The notes beneath the pieces are model-generated. The model made no database searches. It was not told where the DNA came from and was given only the letters and a program-made list of their open reading frames with translations. From assembly GCF_002982315.1 (NCBI RefSeq), contig NZ_MWZD01000012.1:124001-188000 (forward strand): a stretch of 64,000 nt of DNA, in the 5' to 3' direction. The position numbers were made by a program, and so were the translations under genes. The stretch comes from Leucobacter massiliensis. Its GTDB lineage: Bacteria; Actinomycetota; Actinomycetes; Actinomycetales; Microbacteriaceae. Below, piece after piece: positions 34,562 through 44,033 of this stretch. Each line of letters begins with the position of its first letter. The stretch's first letter is position 1.

Positions 34562-35497
34562 ATGAGCGCTCTGACGGTATCCCTGCCCACCGATCCCGGG
34601 CTCCGCGAGGCGATCGGCGACGTCGAGGGCGTCGAGTTCGTGACCTGGGATCTCGACTCGGATGCCCCGCGTGAGCGCCTCGACATCGTCGTTCCGCCGT
34701 ACTGGGGAGGCGCCCGCCGCCTGGCCCGCCTCGCGGAGGTGCGGGTGCGGCTCGTGCAGTGGCAGTCGATCGGATACGACAATGTGCCCCGGCATCTGCC
34801 TGCCGGAGTGCCGCTCGCGAACGCCGCGACCGTGCACGAGACCTCGACGGCGGAGCTCGCACTGGCGCTCGCGCTGGCGGCGCAGCGGGGCATCCCCGGC
34901 TTCGTGCGCGACGGCGACGCGCACCGCTGGGATCTGCGCTCCTATCCGAGCCTCGCGGACCGCCGCGTGCTGCTCGTGGGCTACGGCGGGGTGTCGAAAG
35001 CGATCGAGGCGCGGCTCTCGGGGTTCGAGACGCGGATCACCCGGCTGGCGCGCACGGCGCGCGAGGAACGGAACCTCGCTGGGGAACCGGTGCAGGTGCA
35101 CGGCTTCGAGGAGCTGCACGCCCGGCTCGCCGAGGCCGAGGTCGTGATCCTCGCCGTTCCGCTCACGGAGGAGACGCGCGGCCTCCTCGGCGCCGCGGCG
35201 CTCGCGGCACTGCCCGATGATGCGCTCGTCGTGAACGTCGCGCGCGGCCCCGTCGTGGACACCGCCGCGCTCGTCGCAGAGCTGCGCGCGGGCCGTCTGC
35301 GCGCGGCCCTCGACGTCACCGATCCCGAGCCGCTGCCCGCTGAGCACGAGCTGTGGGACTGCCCGAATCTGCTGGTCACCCCGCACGTCGGCGGCGACTC
35401 CAGCGCGATGCTGCCGCGCATGGCCGCCCTGATCCGCAGGCAGATCGAGCGGATGCGCTCGGGTGAGGGGCCCGAGAACCTCGTGCTGGGCGGCTGA
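34562..35497 (+). CDS. D-isomer-specific 2-hydroxyacid dehydrogenase
   Basis: A 311-residue NAD(P)-dependent oxidoreductase. The dinucleotide-binding segment is VLLVGYGGVSKAIEARL, somewhat off the GxGxxG ideal. Catalytic Arg is in VNVARGPVVDT, Glu in DVTDPEPLP and His in VTPHVGG. The substrate (glyoxylate, hydroxypyruvate, phosphoglycerate-like or other) cannot be assigned; there is no ACT domain, so it is not a full SerA. ATG 34562 is where the family homology starts. Confidence 0.88.
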   Translation: MSALTVSLPTDPGLREAIGDVEGVEFVTWDLDSDAPRERLDIVVPPYWGGARRLARLAEVRVRLVQWQSIGYDNVPRHLPAGVPLANAATVHETSTAELALALALAAQRGIPGFVRDGDAHRWDLRSYPSLADRRVLLVGYGGVSKAIEARLSGFETRITRLARTAREERNLAGEPVQVHGFEELHARLAEAEVVILAVPLTEETRGLLGAAALAALPDDALVVNVARGPVVDTAALVAELRAGRLRAALDVTDPEPLPAEHELWDCPNLLVTPHVGGDSSAMLPRMAALIRRQIERMRSGEGPENLVLGG

Positions 35498-35609
35498 CGG
35501 ACCGGGGGCGGCCCTAGACTGGACGGGTATGCGTGCGGGATCCGGATCCCCGCCTCGGCCCGCGCGCGATCCCAAGATCCCCGCTCGCCCCTTGGAGTGA
35601 AACTCGAAC

Positions 35610-36995
35610 ATGGCTGAACAGTCCCGCCTCGACAAGGTCATCGCCCTCGCCCGCCACCGCGGCTTCGTCTTCCAGGCGGGTGAGATCTACGGCGGATCGC
35701 GCTCGGCCTGGGACTACGGCCCCCTCGGCACCGCGCTGAAGGAGAACATCAAGCGCCAGTGGTGGAAGGCGATGGTGCAGCGGCGCGAGGACGTCGTCGG
35801 CATCGACTCCAGCGTCATCCTGCCGAAGCAGGTCTGGGAGGCCTCGGGGCACGTCGAGGTCTTCAGCGACCCGCTCGTGGAGTGCCTGCAGTGCCACAAG
35901 CGCTTCCGTGAGGATCACCTGATCGAGGCCTTCGAGGAGAAGAAGGGCCGCGCGCCCGAGGGCGGCCTCGCCGAGATCGTCTGCACGAACTGCGGCACCC
36001 GCGGCCAGTGGACCGAGCCGCGCGCCTTCTCGGGCCTGCTGAAGACCTACCTCGGCCCGGTCGACGACGAGGCCGGCATGCACTACCTGCGGCCCGAGAC
36101 CGCGCAGGGCATCTTCGTGAACTTCGCGAACGTGCTGCAGTCGGCGCGCATGAAGCCCCCGTTCGGGATCGGCCAGATCGGCAAGAGCTTCCGCAACGAG
36201 ATCACGCCCGGCAACTTCATCTTCCGCACCCGCGAGTTCGAGCAGATGGAGATGGAGTTCTTCGTCGAGCCCGGAACGGATGAGGAGTGGCAGGAGTACT
36301 GGATGAACGAGCGGATGGCGTGGTACGTCGACCTCGGCATCGACCCCGAGAACCTGCGCTTCTACGAGCACCCGCAGGAGAAGCTCTCGCACTACTCGAA
36401 GCGCACCGCCGACATCGAATACCGCTTCGGATTCGCGGGCGGCGAGTGGGGCGAGCTCGAGGGCATCGCGAACCGCACCGACTTCGACCTCTCCACCCAC
36501 TCGAAGCACTCGGGCAAGGACCTCAGCTTCTTCGACCAGGCGAAGAACGAGCGCTACACGCCATACGTCATCGAGCCCGCGGCGGGGCTGACCCGCTCGC
36601 TGATGGCGTTCCTCGTCGACGCCTACCGCGAGGAGGAGGTGCCGAACGCGAAGGGCGGCACCGACACCCGCACCCTGCTCGCCCTCGACCCGCGTCTCGC
36701 GCCGGTGAAGGCTGCCGTGCTGCCGCTGAGCCGCAACGAGAAGCTCTCGCCGCTCGCCCGCTCCATCGCCCAGGAGCTGCGCGAGGACTGGAACGTCGAC
36801 TTCGACGACTCGGGTGCGATCGGCCGCCGGTACCGCCGGCAGGACGAGATCGGCACGCCGTTCTGCGTCACCGTCGACTTCGATTCGCTCGACGACGACG
36901 CGGTGACGGTGCGCGAGCGCGACACGATGGAGCAGGTGCGCGTGCCGCGCGCCGAGCTGCACGCCTTCCTCGCCGAGCGGCTCAGGGGCGCGTGA
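35610..36995 (+). CDS. glyS: Glycyl-tRNA synthetase (single-chain, dimeric type)
   Basis: A 461-residue class II aminoacyl-tRNA synthetase that charges tRNA-Gly. Motif 1 region is [18 protein letters not shown] CxxC-type insertion follows ([10 protein letters not shown] and [12 protein letters not shown]). The glycine/ATP site is in [16 protein letters not shown], and motif 2 is [20 protein letters not shown]. The C-terminal anticodon domain starts near [11 protein letters not shown]. This is the alpha-2 form of actinobacteria rather than the alpha2beta2 form. A 9-bp stem after the stop ends the unit. Confidence 0.97.
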   Translation: MAEQSRLDKVIALARHRGFVFQAGEIYGGSRSAWDYGPLGTALKENIKRQWWKAMVQRREDVVGIDSSVILPKQVWEASGHVEVFSDPLVECLQCHKRFREDHLIEAFEEKKGRAPEGGLAEIVCTNCGTRGQWTEPRAFSGLLKTYLGPVDDEAGMHYLRPETAQGIFVNFANVLQSARMKPPFGIGQIGKSFRNEITPGNFIFRTREFEQMEMEFFVEPGTDEEWQEYWMNERMAWYVDLGIDPENLRFYEHPQEKLSHYSKRTADIEYRFGFAGGEWGELEGIANRTDFDLSTHSKHSGKDLSFFDQAKNERYTPYVIEPAAGLTRSLMAFLVDAYREEEVPNAKGGTDTRTLLALDPRLAPVKAAVLPLSRNEKLSPLARSIAQELREDWNVDFDDSGAIGRRYRRQDEIGTPFCVTVDFDSLDDDAVTVRERDTMEQVRVPRAELHAFLAERLRGA

Positions 36996-37000
36996 CCGTA

Positions 37001-37021
37001 CGCGGAAGCGTCGCTTCCGCG
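37001..37021 (+). terminator. Terminator after glyS
   Basis: CGCGGAAGC and GCTTCCGCG form a perfect 9-bp stem with a 3-nt loop 6 bases after the stop. Confidence 0.7.
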
Positions 37022-37094
37022 GGCTGCGGGGTGCGCGCTGCGGCCGCTGCGGTGCCCTTCGCCGTCCGGCCCCGTGTCGGAGGGTGATGAGAGG

Positions 37095-38453
37095 ATGGAT
37101 CCCATGACGAGCACCGGATCCGAGCAGCACGAGCCTCCCCAGCCCGCAGCGTCCCCGATGCCCGGCCAGATGCCCGGACCGGCGTCGCCCGGGCAGGGAG
37201 CCGCTGGCGGGCACGGGGTGCCCGGGGCGGGCGCACCCGCGAACTGGGCCTGGGCGCAGCCCGCGATGGCGCTGCAGACTGTGGAGACCGAACCGCTCGA
37301 GTATCACCGGCTGCTCCGCGGCGTCGCGGGCTACCGCTGGTGGAAGCCGCTGCTGCTCCTGCTGCTCTCGGGGGTCTACTTCGGCGTCTTCACGGTGATC
37401 GTGAGCCTCGCATTCATTCCGTTGCTCGCGCTCAGCCCGGACTACCTCGAGGGGGTCATGACGGGCTCGGGCGAGATGCTCGACACCCAGGTCCCGATCT
37501 CGGTGCTGCTGAGCCTCGTGTCCATCATCATCATGATGCCCGCCGTGATCCTCGCGATGCTGTCGCTCGGCATGCGCCCGGTCGGCCGCATCTGGTCGGT
37601 GGCGGCCCGCATCCGCTGGGGTCTGCTGGGCCGGCTCTCCGTGGCGGCGCTGCTCGCGGTCGTGGTGATGAACGTGGTGGGCATCGCGTTCGGGATGGCG
37701 CTGAGCCTTGCCGGGGACCCGGCGTCGCTCTCGGAAACGGCTCCGGCCCCGGATCAGGGCTTCGACTGGGCCGCAGCGTGGACCTCGCTCGTGATCGTCG
37801 TGCTGCTCGTCCCGCTGCAGGCCACCGCCGAGGAGGTGGTGTTCCGCGGGCTCTTCATGCAGGTCATCGGCTCCTGGCTGAGGAGTCCGTGGTTCGGGAT
37901 CCTGATCCCGTCGCTCGGCTTCGCCCTGCTGCACATCTACGACGTCTGGGGACTGCTCTCGGTCGGCCTGCTCGGGGTCGTCGCAGCGTGGCTGACGTGG
38001 CGCACCGGCGGCCTCGAGGCGGCGATCGCGATTCACGTCATCAACAACCTCATCGCATTCGGCTTCATGACCTTCGCCTTCGGGGGCGAGACGGCGCAGG
38101 TGGAGGAGAGCGGCGGGCCCGGCACGCTGCTCGGCGCGCTCGCGGGCTACGCGGTCTTCATCTGGCTGACGCTGCGGACGTTCCGGCGCCACGGCTACGG
38201 CCGAACGCGGATCGACTTGATGCAGGTGCCGGTCCCCGCGGCGGCTCCGACGCAGCCCCCGTCGATGGCGGAGCTTCCGCAGGCGATGCCCGGCTCGCAC
38301 CCGGCACCGGCGCCCCAGCCCGGTGCACCGGCGGCCCAGCCAGGCGCGGAGGTGCCCGCCGAGGCGGGCTCTCCCGATGCTGGGGACTCTCCCGACGTTG
38401 CGGAGCGCCCCTCGGGCACGGGGCGCCCCGAAGAGGAGCAGCGGCATGGTTGA
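37095..38453 (+). CDS. CPBP family intramembrane metalloprotease
   Basis: 452 residues. A Pro/Gly-rich cytoplasmic N-terminus of about 70 residues is followed by about eight membrane helices. The CPBP (Abi/Rce1-like) signature is complete: EEVVFRG at Glu246-Glu247, GFALLHI with the second-site His, and IAIHVINN. The C-terminal 85 residues are Pro/Ala-rich. CPBP proteases act on membrane-bound or prenylated-like peptides; the target is unknown here. ATG 37095 with GGAGGG 10 bases upstream is chosen over GTG 37074. It overlaps the next gene by 8 bp. Confidence 0.85.
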   Translation: MDPMTSTGSEQHEPPQPAASPMPGQMPGPASPGQGAAGGHGVPGAGAPANWAWAQPAMALQTVETEPLEYHRLLRGVAGYRWWKPLLLLLLSGVYFGVFTVIVSLAFIPLLALSPDYLEGVMTGSGEMLDTQVPISVLLSLVSIIIMMPAVILAMLSLGMRPVGRIWSVAARIRWGLLGRLSVAALLAVVVMNVVGIAFGMALSLAGDPASLSETAPAPDQGFDWAAAWTSLVIVVLLVPLQATAEEVVFRGLFMQVIGSWLRSPWFGILIPSLGFALLHIYDVWGLLSVGLLGVVAAWLTWRTGGLEAAIAIHVINNLIAFGFMTFAFGGETAQVEESGGPGTLLGALAGYAVFIWLTLRTFRRHGYGRTRIDLMQVPVPAAAPTQPPSMAELPQAMPGSHPAPAPQPGAPAAQPGAEVPAEAGSPDAGDSPDVAERPSGTGRPEEEQRHG

Positions 38454-39873
38454 CGTCTGCGTGCTCGGCGACGGGCTGCCCGAGCTCGTCGCCGCGCTCG
38501 ATCTCGCCGAGGTGGGCCTCTCGGTGCGGGTGCTGACATCGGCTCCCGAGGCGGCGGAGGCGGCGTGGACCGCGCTCGACCCGCGCGGCGTGCCCGATCC
38601 CGATGGCGCTCTGCGTGAACTGCTCACCCATCTCGCCGCACCCCTCGCGCCCGGCGCCGTCGCTCACGAGACGGTGCGAGCCGTGGAGCGGGTGCCCCGC
38701 CCCGTGCTGCTGCGCGGGCCGCGCGGTGAGTGGGCGCCCCAGTCGGAGCCCTCCGTGCTCGGTATCCCGGCCGTGCCGGTTTCGACGCGCGCCATTGCGC
38801 TCCTGGGGGCCGGGGCGGCGCTGCGCGCCTACCTGGATCGCCTCAAGCCGGTGCTCACGATCGGCAAGACCCACTCCCTCGGCGCGCTCGTGCGCAGCAG
38901 GATGGGGAAGGTCGCCCTCGACCGGCTGGTGGAGCCGCTCGTGCGTGAGCGCTTCGGCGCCGACGCGGACGCGGTGGAGGTGCCGATCGCCGCGCCGGGA
39001 CTGAATGAGGCCCTCACCCGCGTCGGCTCGCTCTCGGGCGCCGTGCTCGCGCTCGCGGATCGTGATGTTGCACGTGAAACCCGGGTTGCGCCCGCCGGGG
39101 GCTGGCTGGAGCTGCGGGAGGCGCTGCTGCAGCGTCTCGCGCTCTACGACGTCGGCTTCGCGCCGTGCACGGCCGGTGTCGCGCACCGTTCGGAGCAGGG
39201 CGAGTGGGAGCTCACCGGGGAGACGCCGTCCGGAGCCGAGTACCCGGCAGGCAGCGCGCCGGAAGCCGTCGCGCATCCGGCGGAGGCGATGCGTGCGCGG
39301 GCGCTCGTGATAGGGGCCTCCGCGGCGTCGATCGCCGTCCCCGGGCTCGCGCAGCTCCCCGCGGTGCTCGCCCAGCGCAGGCTGCGCGTGTCCGGGAGGA
39401 TCCCGATCGAGGCTCCGGCCCTGCCTGCGGAGCCCGGCGACCTCGACGCGGTCGAGACGATCGAGTCCCCGGAGGGAGAGCGCTGGTCGCTGCGCCTCGA
39501 GCGGGACGCAGAAGGATGGTCGGCCCGGCTCGCGGGCCCGGTGCTGCCCGCCGAGGCGACGGCGCCGAGCCCCGCGGCCGCCCGCGAGCGGCTCCAGGCC
39601 GTCCTCGCCGCCGCGGGGCTCCGGGCGCGTGAGCCCCGCGGCGCCGACGCCGCCGGCGAGCGGGCGCCGCAGCAGGGGGTCAGCACCGCCGCGCACGGGT
39701 CGATCGGGCAGCGCGATGCCATGCTTTCCGCCCTGCGGGAGCTGCACGCCGAGGAACCGAGCGTCGTGCTCGTCGGATCCGAGCTGCACGGCGGCGATCT
39801 CGCGCAGGCGCTCGCCGCCGCGCGGTCCGAGACGGTGCAGCTGCGCCGCAGGCTTACCGGAATCTCCGGCTAG
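38446..39873 (+). CDS. HemY/PPOX-like protein with weakened FAD motif
   Basis: 475 residues, similar in length and order to coproporphyrinogen/protoporphyrinogen oxidase. Matching blocks include RAYLDRLKPVLTIGKTHSLG, MGKVALDRLVEPLVR, AAPGLNEALTRVGSLSGAV and a C-terminal VVLVGSELHGG. The N-terminal dinucleotide motif, expected as GGGxxGL...E, reads VCVLGDGLPELVAALDLAE and the ribose-binding acid after VRVL is Thr (VLTSAP). FAD binding is therefore doubtful, and the protein may be a diverged or inactive member. It is translationally coupled to the CPBP protease; hemD lies 1.5 kb downstream. Confidence 0.65.
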   Translation: MVDVCVLGDGLPELVAALDLAEVGLSVRVLTSAPEAAEAAWTALDPRGVPDPDGALRELLTHLAAPLAPGAVAHETVRAVERVPRPVLLRGPRGEWAPQSEPSVLGIPAVPVSTRAIALLGAGAALRAYLDRLKPVLTIGKTHSLGALVRSRMGKVALDRLVEPLVRERFGADADAVEVPIAAPGLNEALTRVGSLSGAVLALADRDVARETRVAPAGGWLELREALLQRLALYDVGFAPCTAGVAHRSEQGEWELTGETPSGAEYPAGSAPEAVAHPAEAMRARALVIGASAASIAVPGLAQLPAVLAQRRLRVSGRIPIEAPALPAEPGDLDAVETIESPEGERWSLRLERDAEGWSARLAGPVLPAEATAPSPAAARERLQAVLAAAGLRAREPRGADAAGERAPQQGVSTAAHGSIGQRDAMLSALRELHAEEPSVVLVGSELHGGDLAQALAAARSETVQLRRRLTGISG

Positions 39874-39972
39874 TCGCAAGCCCCCCTATATGGCTGGAGT
39901 GGAATGCGAGGGTGGAGACCAGCGGAGTAGGCTAGGCGAAGACCACGGAACGCCATCGGCGGGAGGCAAATC

Positions 39973-40494
39973 ATGAAGGGCAAGGTCGCATTCGTTGTCG
40001 GCGCGGCGGTCGGATACGTGCTGGGCACACGCGCGGGTCGCGAGCGCTATGAGCAGATCAAGCAGGGAGCCCAGAAGCTCTGGAGCACGGAACCCGTCCA
40101 GAAGGGCGTCGAACTGGTGCAGGGCGTGGCGCAGACCCGCCTCGACGAGGTCAAGGCGGTGCTGGCCCGGGCCGGGAAGGGTGCGATGAGCGCGCTGTTC
40201 AGCGACTCGAGCGGCTCGGGATCGCGCGGCGCCGCAGGCGCCCGGACGGCGCCGAAGCCCTCCGACTTCGGGGCGCGGGGCACGTCGGCGGCGGCCTCGG
40301 AGGAGGCGTCGTCCGGCTCGGATCAGACGCCGGGAGGCTCGAAGCAGGCGTCCTCCGGCTCGAAGCAGGCGTCCTCCGGCTCGAAGCAGGCGTCCTCCGG
40401 CGCGAAGCAGGCCACTGGGACCGCGAACGGCTCCACCGCCGAGGGCGACCGCGCCGGGTCCGGGAAGCCGTCCGACGCGGACGGTGACTCGTGA
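39973..40494 (+). CDS. YtxH-like membrane protein with Ser/Gly-rich repeat tail
   Basis: 173 residues. One hydrophobic segment near the N-terminus (KVAFVVGAAVGYVLGTRAGR) is typical of YtxH-like proteins, followed by a helical part and, from about residue 75, a low-complexity Ser/Gly/Ala/Lys tail with three copies of a seven-residue unit (SKQASSG-like). GTGA overlap with the next gene. It is the first gene of a three-gene membrane-envelope unit common in actinobacteria. Confidence 0.75.
   Translation: MKGKVAFVVGAAVGYVLGTRAGRERYEQIKQGAQKLWSTEPVQKGVELVQGVAQTRLDEVKAVLARAGKGAMSALFSDSSGSGSRGAAGARTAPKPSDFGARGTSAAASEEASSGSDQTPGGSKQASSGSKQASSGSKQASSGAKQATGTANGSTAEGDRAGSGKPSDADGDS
40336..40410 (+). 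repeat. 21-bp tandem repeat inside the YtxH-like gene
   Basis: Three exact copies of a 21-bp unit (GGCTCGAAGCAG followed by GCGTCCTCC) start at 40336, 40357 and 40378, and a fourth partial copy with one change starts at 40399. Each unit adds seven residues, so copy-number change would keep the frame. Confidence 0.9.
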
Positions 40495-40949
40495 GCCGCC
40501 GGAAGGACCAGGCCGGCACATTCGAGCTGCTGGCGCGTCTGCCGCAGCAGATCGTCTCCCTCGCGAAGATCGAGTACGAGAATGCGAAGCGGGAGGTCAT
40601 CGCGAAGGCGAAGCGGGCCGGCATCGGTGCCGGAGCGATCGTCATCGCCCTCTTCTTCCTGTTCTTCATGCTCGAAGCGCTCGTCATCGCCGCAATCGCG
40701 GCCCTCGCGCTCGTATGGCCCTGGTGGCTTGCCGCCCTGGTCGTCGCCGCCGCTCTGCTGCTGCTCGCGGCGGTGTCGATCCTCGGGGGGATCGCGCTCA
40801 TCAAGCGCGGCAATCCGGTGCCCGAGGAGACCCTGGAACGAGTGGGCGGCGACCTCAGCGCGATGGGCGAGGTGCGGGTGAACGCGGAGCCTCCGGCTCC
40901 GCGTCCCGCCAGGATGCCGCGGGTCGGCGAAGAGGGGAACTGGCGATGA
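40491..40949 (+). CDS. Phage_holin_3_6-type (DUF1469) membrane protein
   Basis: 152 residues with two long hydrophobic helices (IGAGAIVIALFFLFFMLEAL; WWLAALVVAAALLLLAAVSI) after an amphipathic start (LPQQIVSLAKIEYENAKRE). It belongs to the holin-superfamily proteins found as chromosomal genes in actinobacteria beside YtxH and DUF3618; here this is not evidence of a prophage. It overlaps both neighbours by 4 bp. Confidence 0.8.
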   Translation: MSRRKDQAGTFELLARLPQQIVSLAKIEYENAKREVIAKAKRAGIGAGAIVIALFFLFFMLEALVIAAIAALALVWPWWLAALVVAAALLLLAAVSILGGIALIKRGNPVPEETLERVGGDLSAMGEVRVNAEPPAPRPARMPRVGEEGNWR

Positions 40950-41206
40950 GCGCAGAAGAGCGACGGCAGGGTGTGGCGGCCGCTGCATCCGCGAGGGCCG
41001 AACTGTACGACACGCTGGGGCAGCTCAAGGACCGGCTCAACTATGCGCAGCGCGTCGATGACGCGCTCGCCGAGGCGAGGCTCCGCATCGCCGAGGAGAA
41101 GCGCCGGAATCCGCTCGCCTTCGCGGCCGGAGTCACCGGCGTCGCGGCGGCCGCGGGGCTCGCCGTCTGGGGCGTTGCGAGCCTGATCGCGCGGCGGCTT
41201 CGCTGA
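40946..41206 (+). CDS. DUF3618 membrane protein
   Basis: 86 residues. The N-terminal helix carries the DUF3618 pattern (SARAELYDTLGQLKDRLNYA). One membrane segment (AFAAGVTGVAAAAGLAVWGV) ends the protein with basic residues. Last gene of the YtxH/holin-like/DUF3618 unit, coupled by ATGA. Function unknown; probably envelope-associated. Confidence 0.8.
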   Translation: MSAEERRQGVAAAASARAELYDTLGQLKDRLNYAQRVDDALAEARLRIAEEKRRNPLAFAAGVTGVAAAAGLAVWGVASLIARRLR

Positions 41207-41383
41207 GCGCGCATGGCGAGGTCACATTTCGATTGCGTTCGCGGCGGCCGTGGTCCTCGTTTTGCTTCCTGCGTGCCGCGGGGTCAGAATAGGGACCAGC
41301 GGTTTCCCGCTGTCGGCCATGCACCAGGTCCGCGAATGACTGATCGTATGGCCTCTTCTGTTGGTGACGAGTGAGTGGGGTGT

Positions 41384-42175
41384 ATGTCGGCTGAGGCGAA
41401 ACCACTCAGTGGTCTGCGTGTCCTGGTGCCCAGGGGAGGAACCTGGGGCGACCTGGTCTCGAAGGCGCTCCGCCGGCAGGGAGCCCACACGGTCATCGCA
41501 CCGCTCGTCGACTTCGCGCACACCAGCGAGGAAGAGAAGCTGGTCGAAGCGCTGAAGCAACTCGAAGCCGGCCATTTCGACTGGATGACCGCCACCAGCT
41601 CGACCGTCGCCGATGTGCTCACCCACCACAACGCGGTCATCCCGCCCGAGACCCGCGTCGCGGTCGTCGGCGAGGCGACGGCGGTCGCCTTCCGGGACGC
41701 CGGCTACCACGTCACCCGCACCCCCGAGCGGGAGAACAGCACGCACGCGCTCCTCGAGGAGTGGGAGGAGATCGACCGAGGCGAGCGCCTGCGGGTGCTC
41801 ACCCTGCGCTCGGACGTCGCCGTGCCGGTGCTCACTCAGGGCCTCATCGGCCGCGGGCACGACGTGACGCAGGTGCTCGCCTTCCGCACGGTCGGCGTGC
41901 CGGCATCGGTGCACATCCGGGAGGACATCGACTCGGGGCGGATCAACGCGCTCCTCGTGGCCTCAGCGAAGATCGCGGAGCAGGTCGCGGAGCAGTTTCC
42001 CCGGCTTCCCGCCGACACGCTCGTCGCGTGCGTGGGGGACAACGCCGTCGAGGCGGCGGCGGTGCTGGGGCTTCCGGTGGAGGCGGATGAGCCTTCGCAC
42101 CCCCTGCACCCGCAGAAGCGCGCCCTGATCGAGACCGTGGAGTCGGTCATCGATCAGAGCGACATGCTCGACTGA
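41384..42175 (+). CDS. hemD: Uroporphyrinogen-III synthase
   Basis: A 263-residue enzyme that cyclises and inverts ring D of hydroxymethylbilane in tetrapyrrole synthesis. Recognisable parts are LRVLVPRGGTWGDLVSKALR, TATSSTVADVL, RVAVVGEATAVAFRDAGY and, in the second lobe, VLTLRSDVAVPVL and LVASAKIAEQVAE. The family is poorly conserved, so assignment rests on the two-lobe order. No other clear tetrapyrrole gene is adjacent. ATG 41384 is the likely start; the 177-bp gap upstream carries its promoter. Confidence 0.82.
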   Translation: MSAEAKPLSGLRVLVPRGGTWGDLVSKALRRQGAHTVIAPLVDFAHTSEEEKLVEALKQLEAGHFDWMTATSSTVADVLTHHNAVIPPETRVAVVGEATAVAFRDAGYHVTRTPERENSTHALLEEWEEIDRGERLRVLTLRSDVAVPVLTQGLIGRGHDVTQVLAFRTVGVPASVHIREDIDSGRINALLVASAKIAEQVAEQFPRLPADTLVACVGDNAVEAAAVLGLPVEADEPSHPLHPQKRALIETVESVIDQSDMLD

Positions 42176-42256
42176 GCCGCTCCGGAGGGCGTTCCGCGCC
42201 GGGTCCACAACCGGCTGCGGCTCGCCGGGCTGACAGCTGCCGGCTGGCTCGCGGGC

Positions 42257-42832
42257 TCAGTCCCGCGCGAGGATGAGCTCGTCGAGGGCGCGTCGCTCGC
42301 GCGGCGCCGTCTCCCGCTCGCGCAGCGGCTCCGGCAGCTGATCGAGCGCGCCCAGTGCACCGATCGCGGTGACCGACACCGGACGCAGACGCTCCTCGAG
42401 GCCGAAGGCCTCCCTGATCGCCTCGCGATCGAAGCCGCCCATCTGGTGCGTGTGGTAGCCCTCAGCCTGCGCCTGCACGGTCAGATGAGCCACCGCCTGC
42501 CCGAGATCGTACTCGGCCCAGGGGCGCTCCTGGCCCTCGGCGTCGACCACCTCCGCGACGTTCACGATCAGCGCGGCCGCCGCTCCCGCCCACTGGCGGT
42601 TGAAGCCGACGAGCGCCCGCTCGATCCGGGCGAAGTGCTCGCTGCCGCGCCGGCCCACGATGAAGCGCCGGGGCTGCGTGTTGCTGGCGCTGGGCGCCCA
42701 GCGAGCCGCCTCCAGCATGCCGCGCAGCGCCCCCTCGGGGAAGCGATGCTCCGTGTCGAAGGCGCGCGGGCTCCACCGCTCGGCGAGGGCGTCGAGTACG
42801 GGGGCGCTGGTCTGGGCGGTTCGGGTGCTCAC
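42257..42832 (-). CDS. Nitroreductase family flavoprotein
   Basis: 191 residues, FMN-dependent oxidoreductase fold. Conserved parts are RWSPRAFD, ARWAPSASNTQPRRFIV for FMN phosphate binding, YDLGQAVAHLTVQAQAEGYHTHQMGGFD, and VTAIGALG near the end. The substrate is unknown; relatives reduce nitro compounds or quinones with NAD(P)H. GTG 42832 is preferred because GAGGAG lies 5 bases upstream. Confidence 0.88.
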   Translation of the reverse strand: MSTRTAQTSAPVLDALAERWSPRAFDTEHRFPEGALRGMLEAARWAPSASNTQPRRFIVGRRGSEHFARIERALVGFNRQWAGAAAALIVNVAEVVDAEGQERPWAEYDLGQAVAHLTVQAQAEGYHTHQMGGFDREAIREAFGLEERLRPVSVTAIGALGALDQLPEPLRERETAPRERRALDELILARD

Positions 42833-42931
42833 GGTGCTCCTCGGGACGGGGGAAGTGTCTGTCGCCCCGGTGGAACGCACCGTGCCCTCGCGCTATTCCA
42901 GCTCCGCGGAAGATGACGGCGCGCTGCTGCC

Positions 42932-43954
42932 CTAGCCGAGCAGCCAGGCGATCACCGCGATGACGGGGAGGGAGGCGAAGGTGGTGAGGAAGATCGTGTC
43001 CCGCACCATCGTCTCCGAACGGCGGTACGTCGCCGCGTAGTTGTAGATGTTCTGCGCCGTGGGGAGCGCCGCGATCGTCGTCGCCACGAAGGTCTCGTGC
43101 GGGGGCAGCCCCGCCAGCCGCGCGATGCCCCAGGCGAGGAGCGGCATCGCGAGCACCTTGAGGCCGGCGGCCGCGAAGACGGCACGTCGGCCGGTGCCGG
43201 CCCGCAGGGCGCGCTGTCCGCTCAGCGACATGCCGAAGCTCAGCAGCACCATCGGGATCGCCGCCGAGCCGAGCATGTCGATCGGTCCCATCACCAGCTC
43301 GGGCATGGGCAGGCCGGTGAGCGCGACGAGCAGGCCGAGGAGCGAGGCGGCGATGATCGGGTTCGAGGCGGCGCGGCCGAGTGCGATCGACAGTCCCCGC
43401 AGAGCGCTGCGTCCACCGCGCGATCCCGAGCCGTCGGATCCCGAACCGCGCGATCCCGAACCCGCTCCGTCACCCGAGCCCGACCCCGCGTCCCCGGCGC
43501 GGCGCGGCGCGTCCCGCGTCGACTCCAGGATCGTGAGGATCGTCGGTGCGAAGACGAGCAGCTGCACGAGCATCAGGGGCGCCACATAGGCCGCGTCGCC
43601 GAGGATGTAGACGGCGACGGGCAGGCCCAGATTGTTCGCGTTGACGTATCCGGCGGTGGTCGCCCCGAGCGTGGTGCCGGCGAGGTCACGTCTGAACCAC
43701 AGCCGTGAGGCGAGCACGAACACGGCGGCGACGAGCAGCGTGGCCGCCGTGGTCACGAGGATCACCGGGGACAGCATCACCGAGGGGTCGCTCTGCCGCA
43801 GCACCGAGAACAGTAGCGCCGGCGTCGCCACGAAGAAGGCGACGTTGTTGAGCACGCGGCGCTGCTCGCCCTCGACGACGCCGAACCGCGCAGCCAGATA
43901 GCCGGCGCCGATGACGCCGAGGATCAGCGCGAAACCCTGCAGCACCCCCAGCAT
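42932..43954 (-). CDS. AEC family transporter
   Basis: A 340-residue auxin-efflux-carrier-type permease with about ten membrane helices in two halves. GAGYLAARFGVVEGEQRRVLN at the start and GYVNANNLGLPVAVYILGD are family hallmarks. The central loop between helices five and six is a Gly/Ser/Asp run of about 30 residues. Bacterial members carry carboxylates such as malate or malonate. Convergent with nitroreductase. Confidence 0.85.
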   Translation of the reverse strand: MLGVLQGFALILGVIGAGYLAARFGVVEGEQRRVLNNVAFFVATPALLFSVLRQSDPSVMLSPVILVTTAATLLVAAVFVLASRLWFRRDLAGTTLGATTAGYVNANNLGLPVAVYILGDAAYVAPLMLVQLLVFAPTILTILESTRDAPRRAGDAGSGSGDGAGSGSRGSGSDGSGSRGGRSALRGLSIALGRAASNPIIAASLLGLLVALTGLPMPELVMGPIDMLGSAAIPMVLLSFGMSLSGQRALRAGTGRRAVFAAAGLKVLAMPLLAWGIARLAGLPPHETFVATTIAALPTAQNIYNYAATYRRSETMVRDTIFLTTFASLPVIAVIAWLLG

Positions 43955-44033
43955 CAGCGTGGACTCGGCGTGCCGGCGGGCGCGTGCGTCATGGATCCTC
44001 CTCGGGTGGTGCGTCCTCCAGCGTATCGGGGCC

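Noticed and set aside
40336-40410. Tandem repeats as a CRISPR array
   Set aside because: The repeats are contiguous without spacers, lie in a coding frame and there are no cas genes.
40491-40949. Holin-like protein as a sign of a second prophage
   Set aside because: The YtxH/holin-like/DUF3618 trio is a common chromosomal unit in actinobacteria, and no lysis or structural phage genes are nearby.
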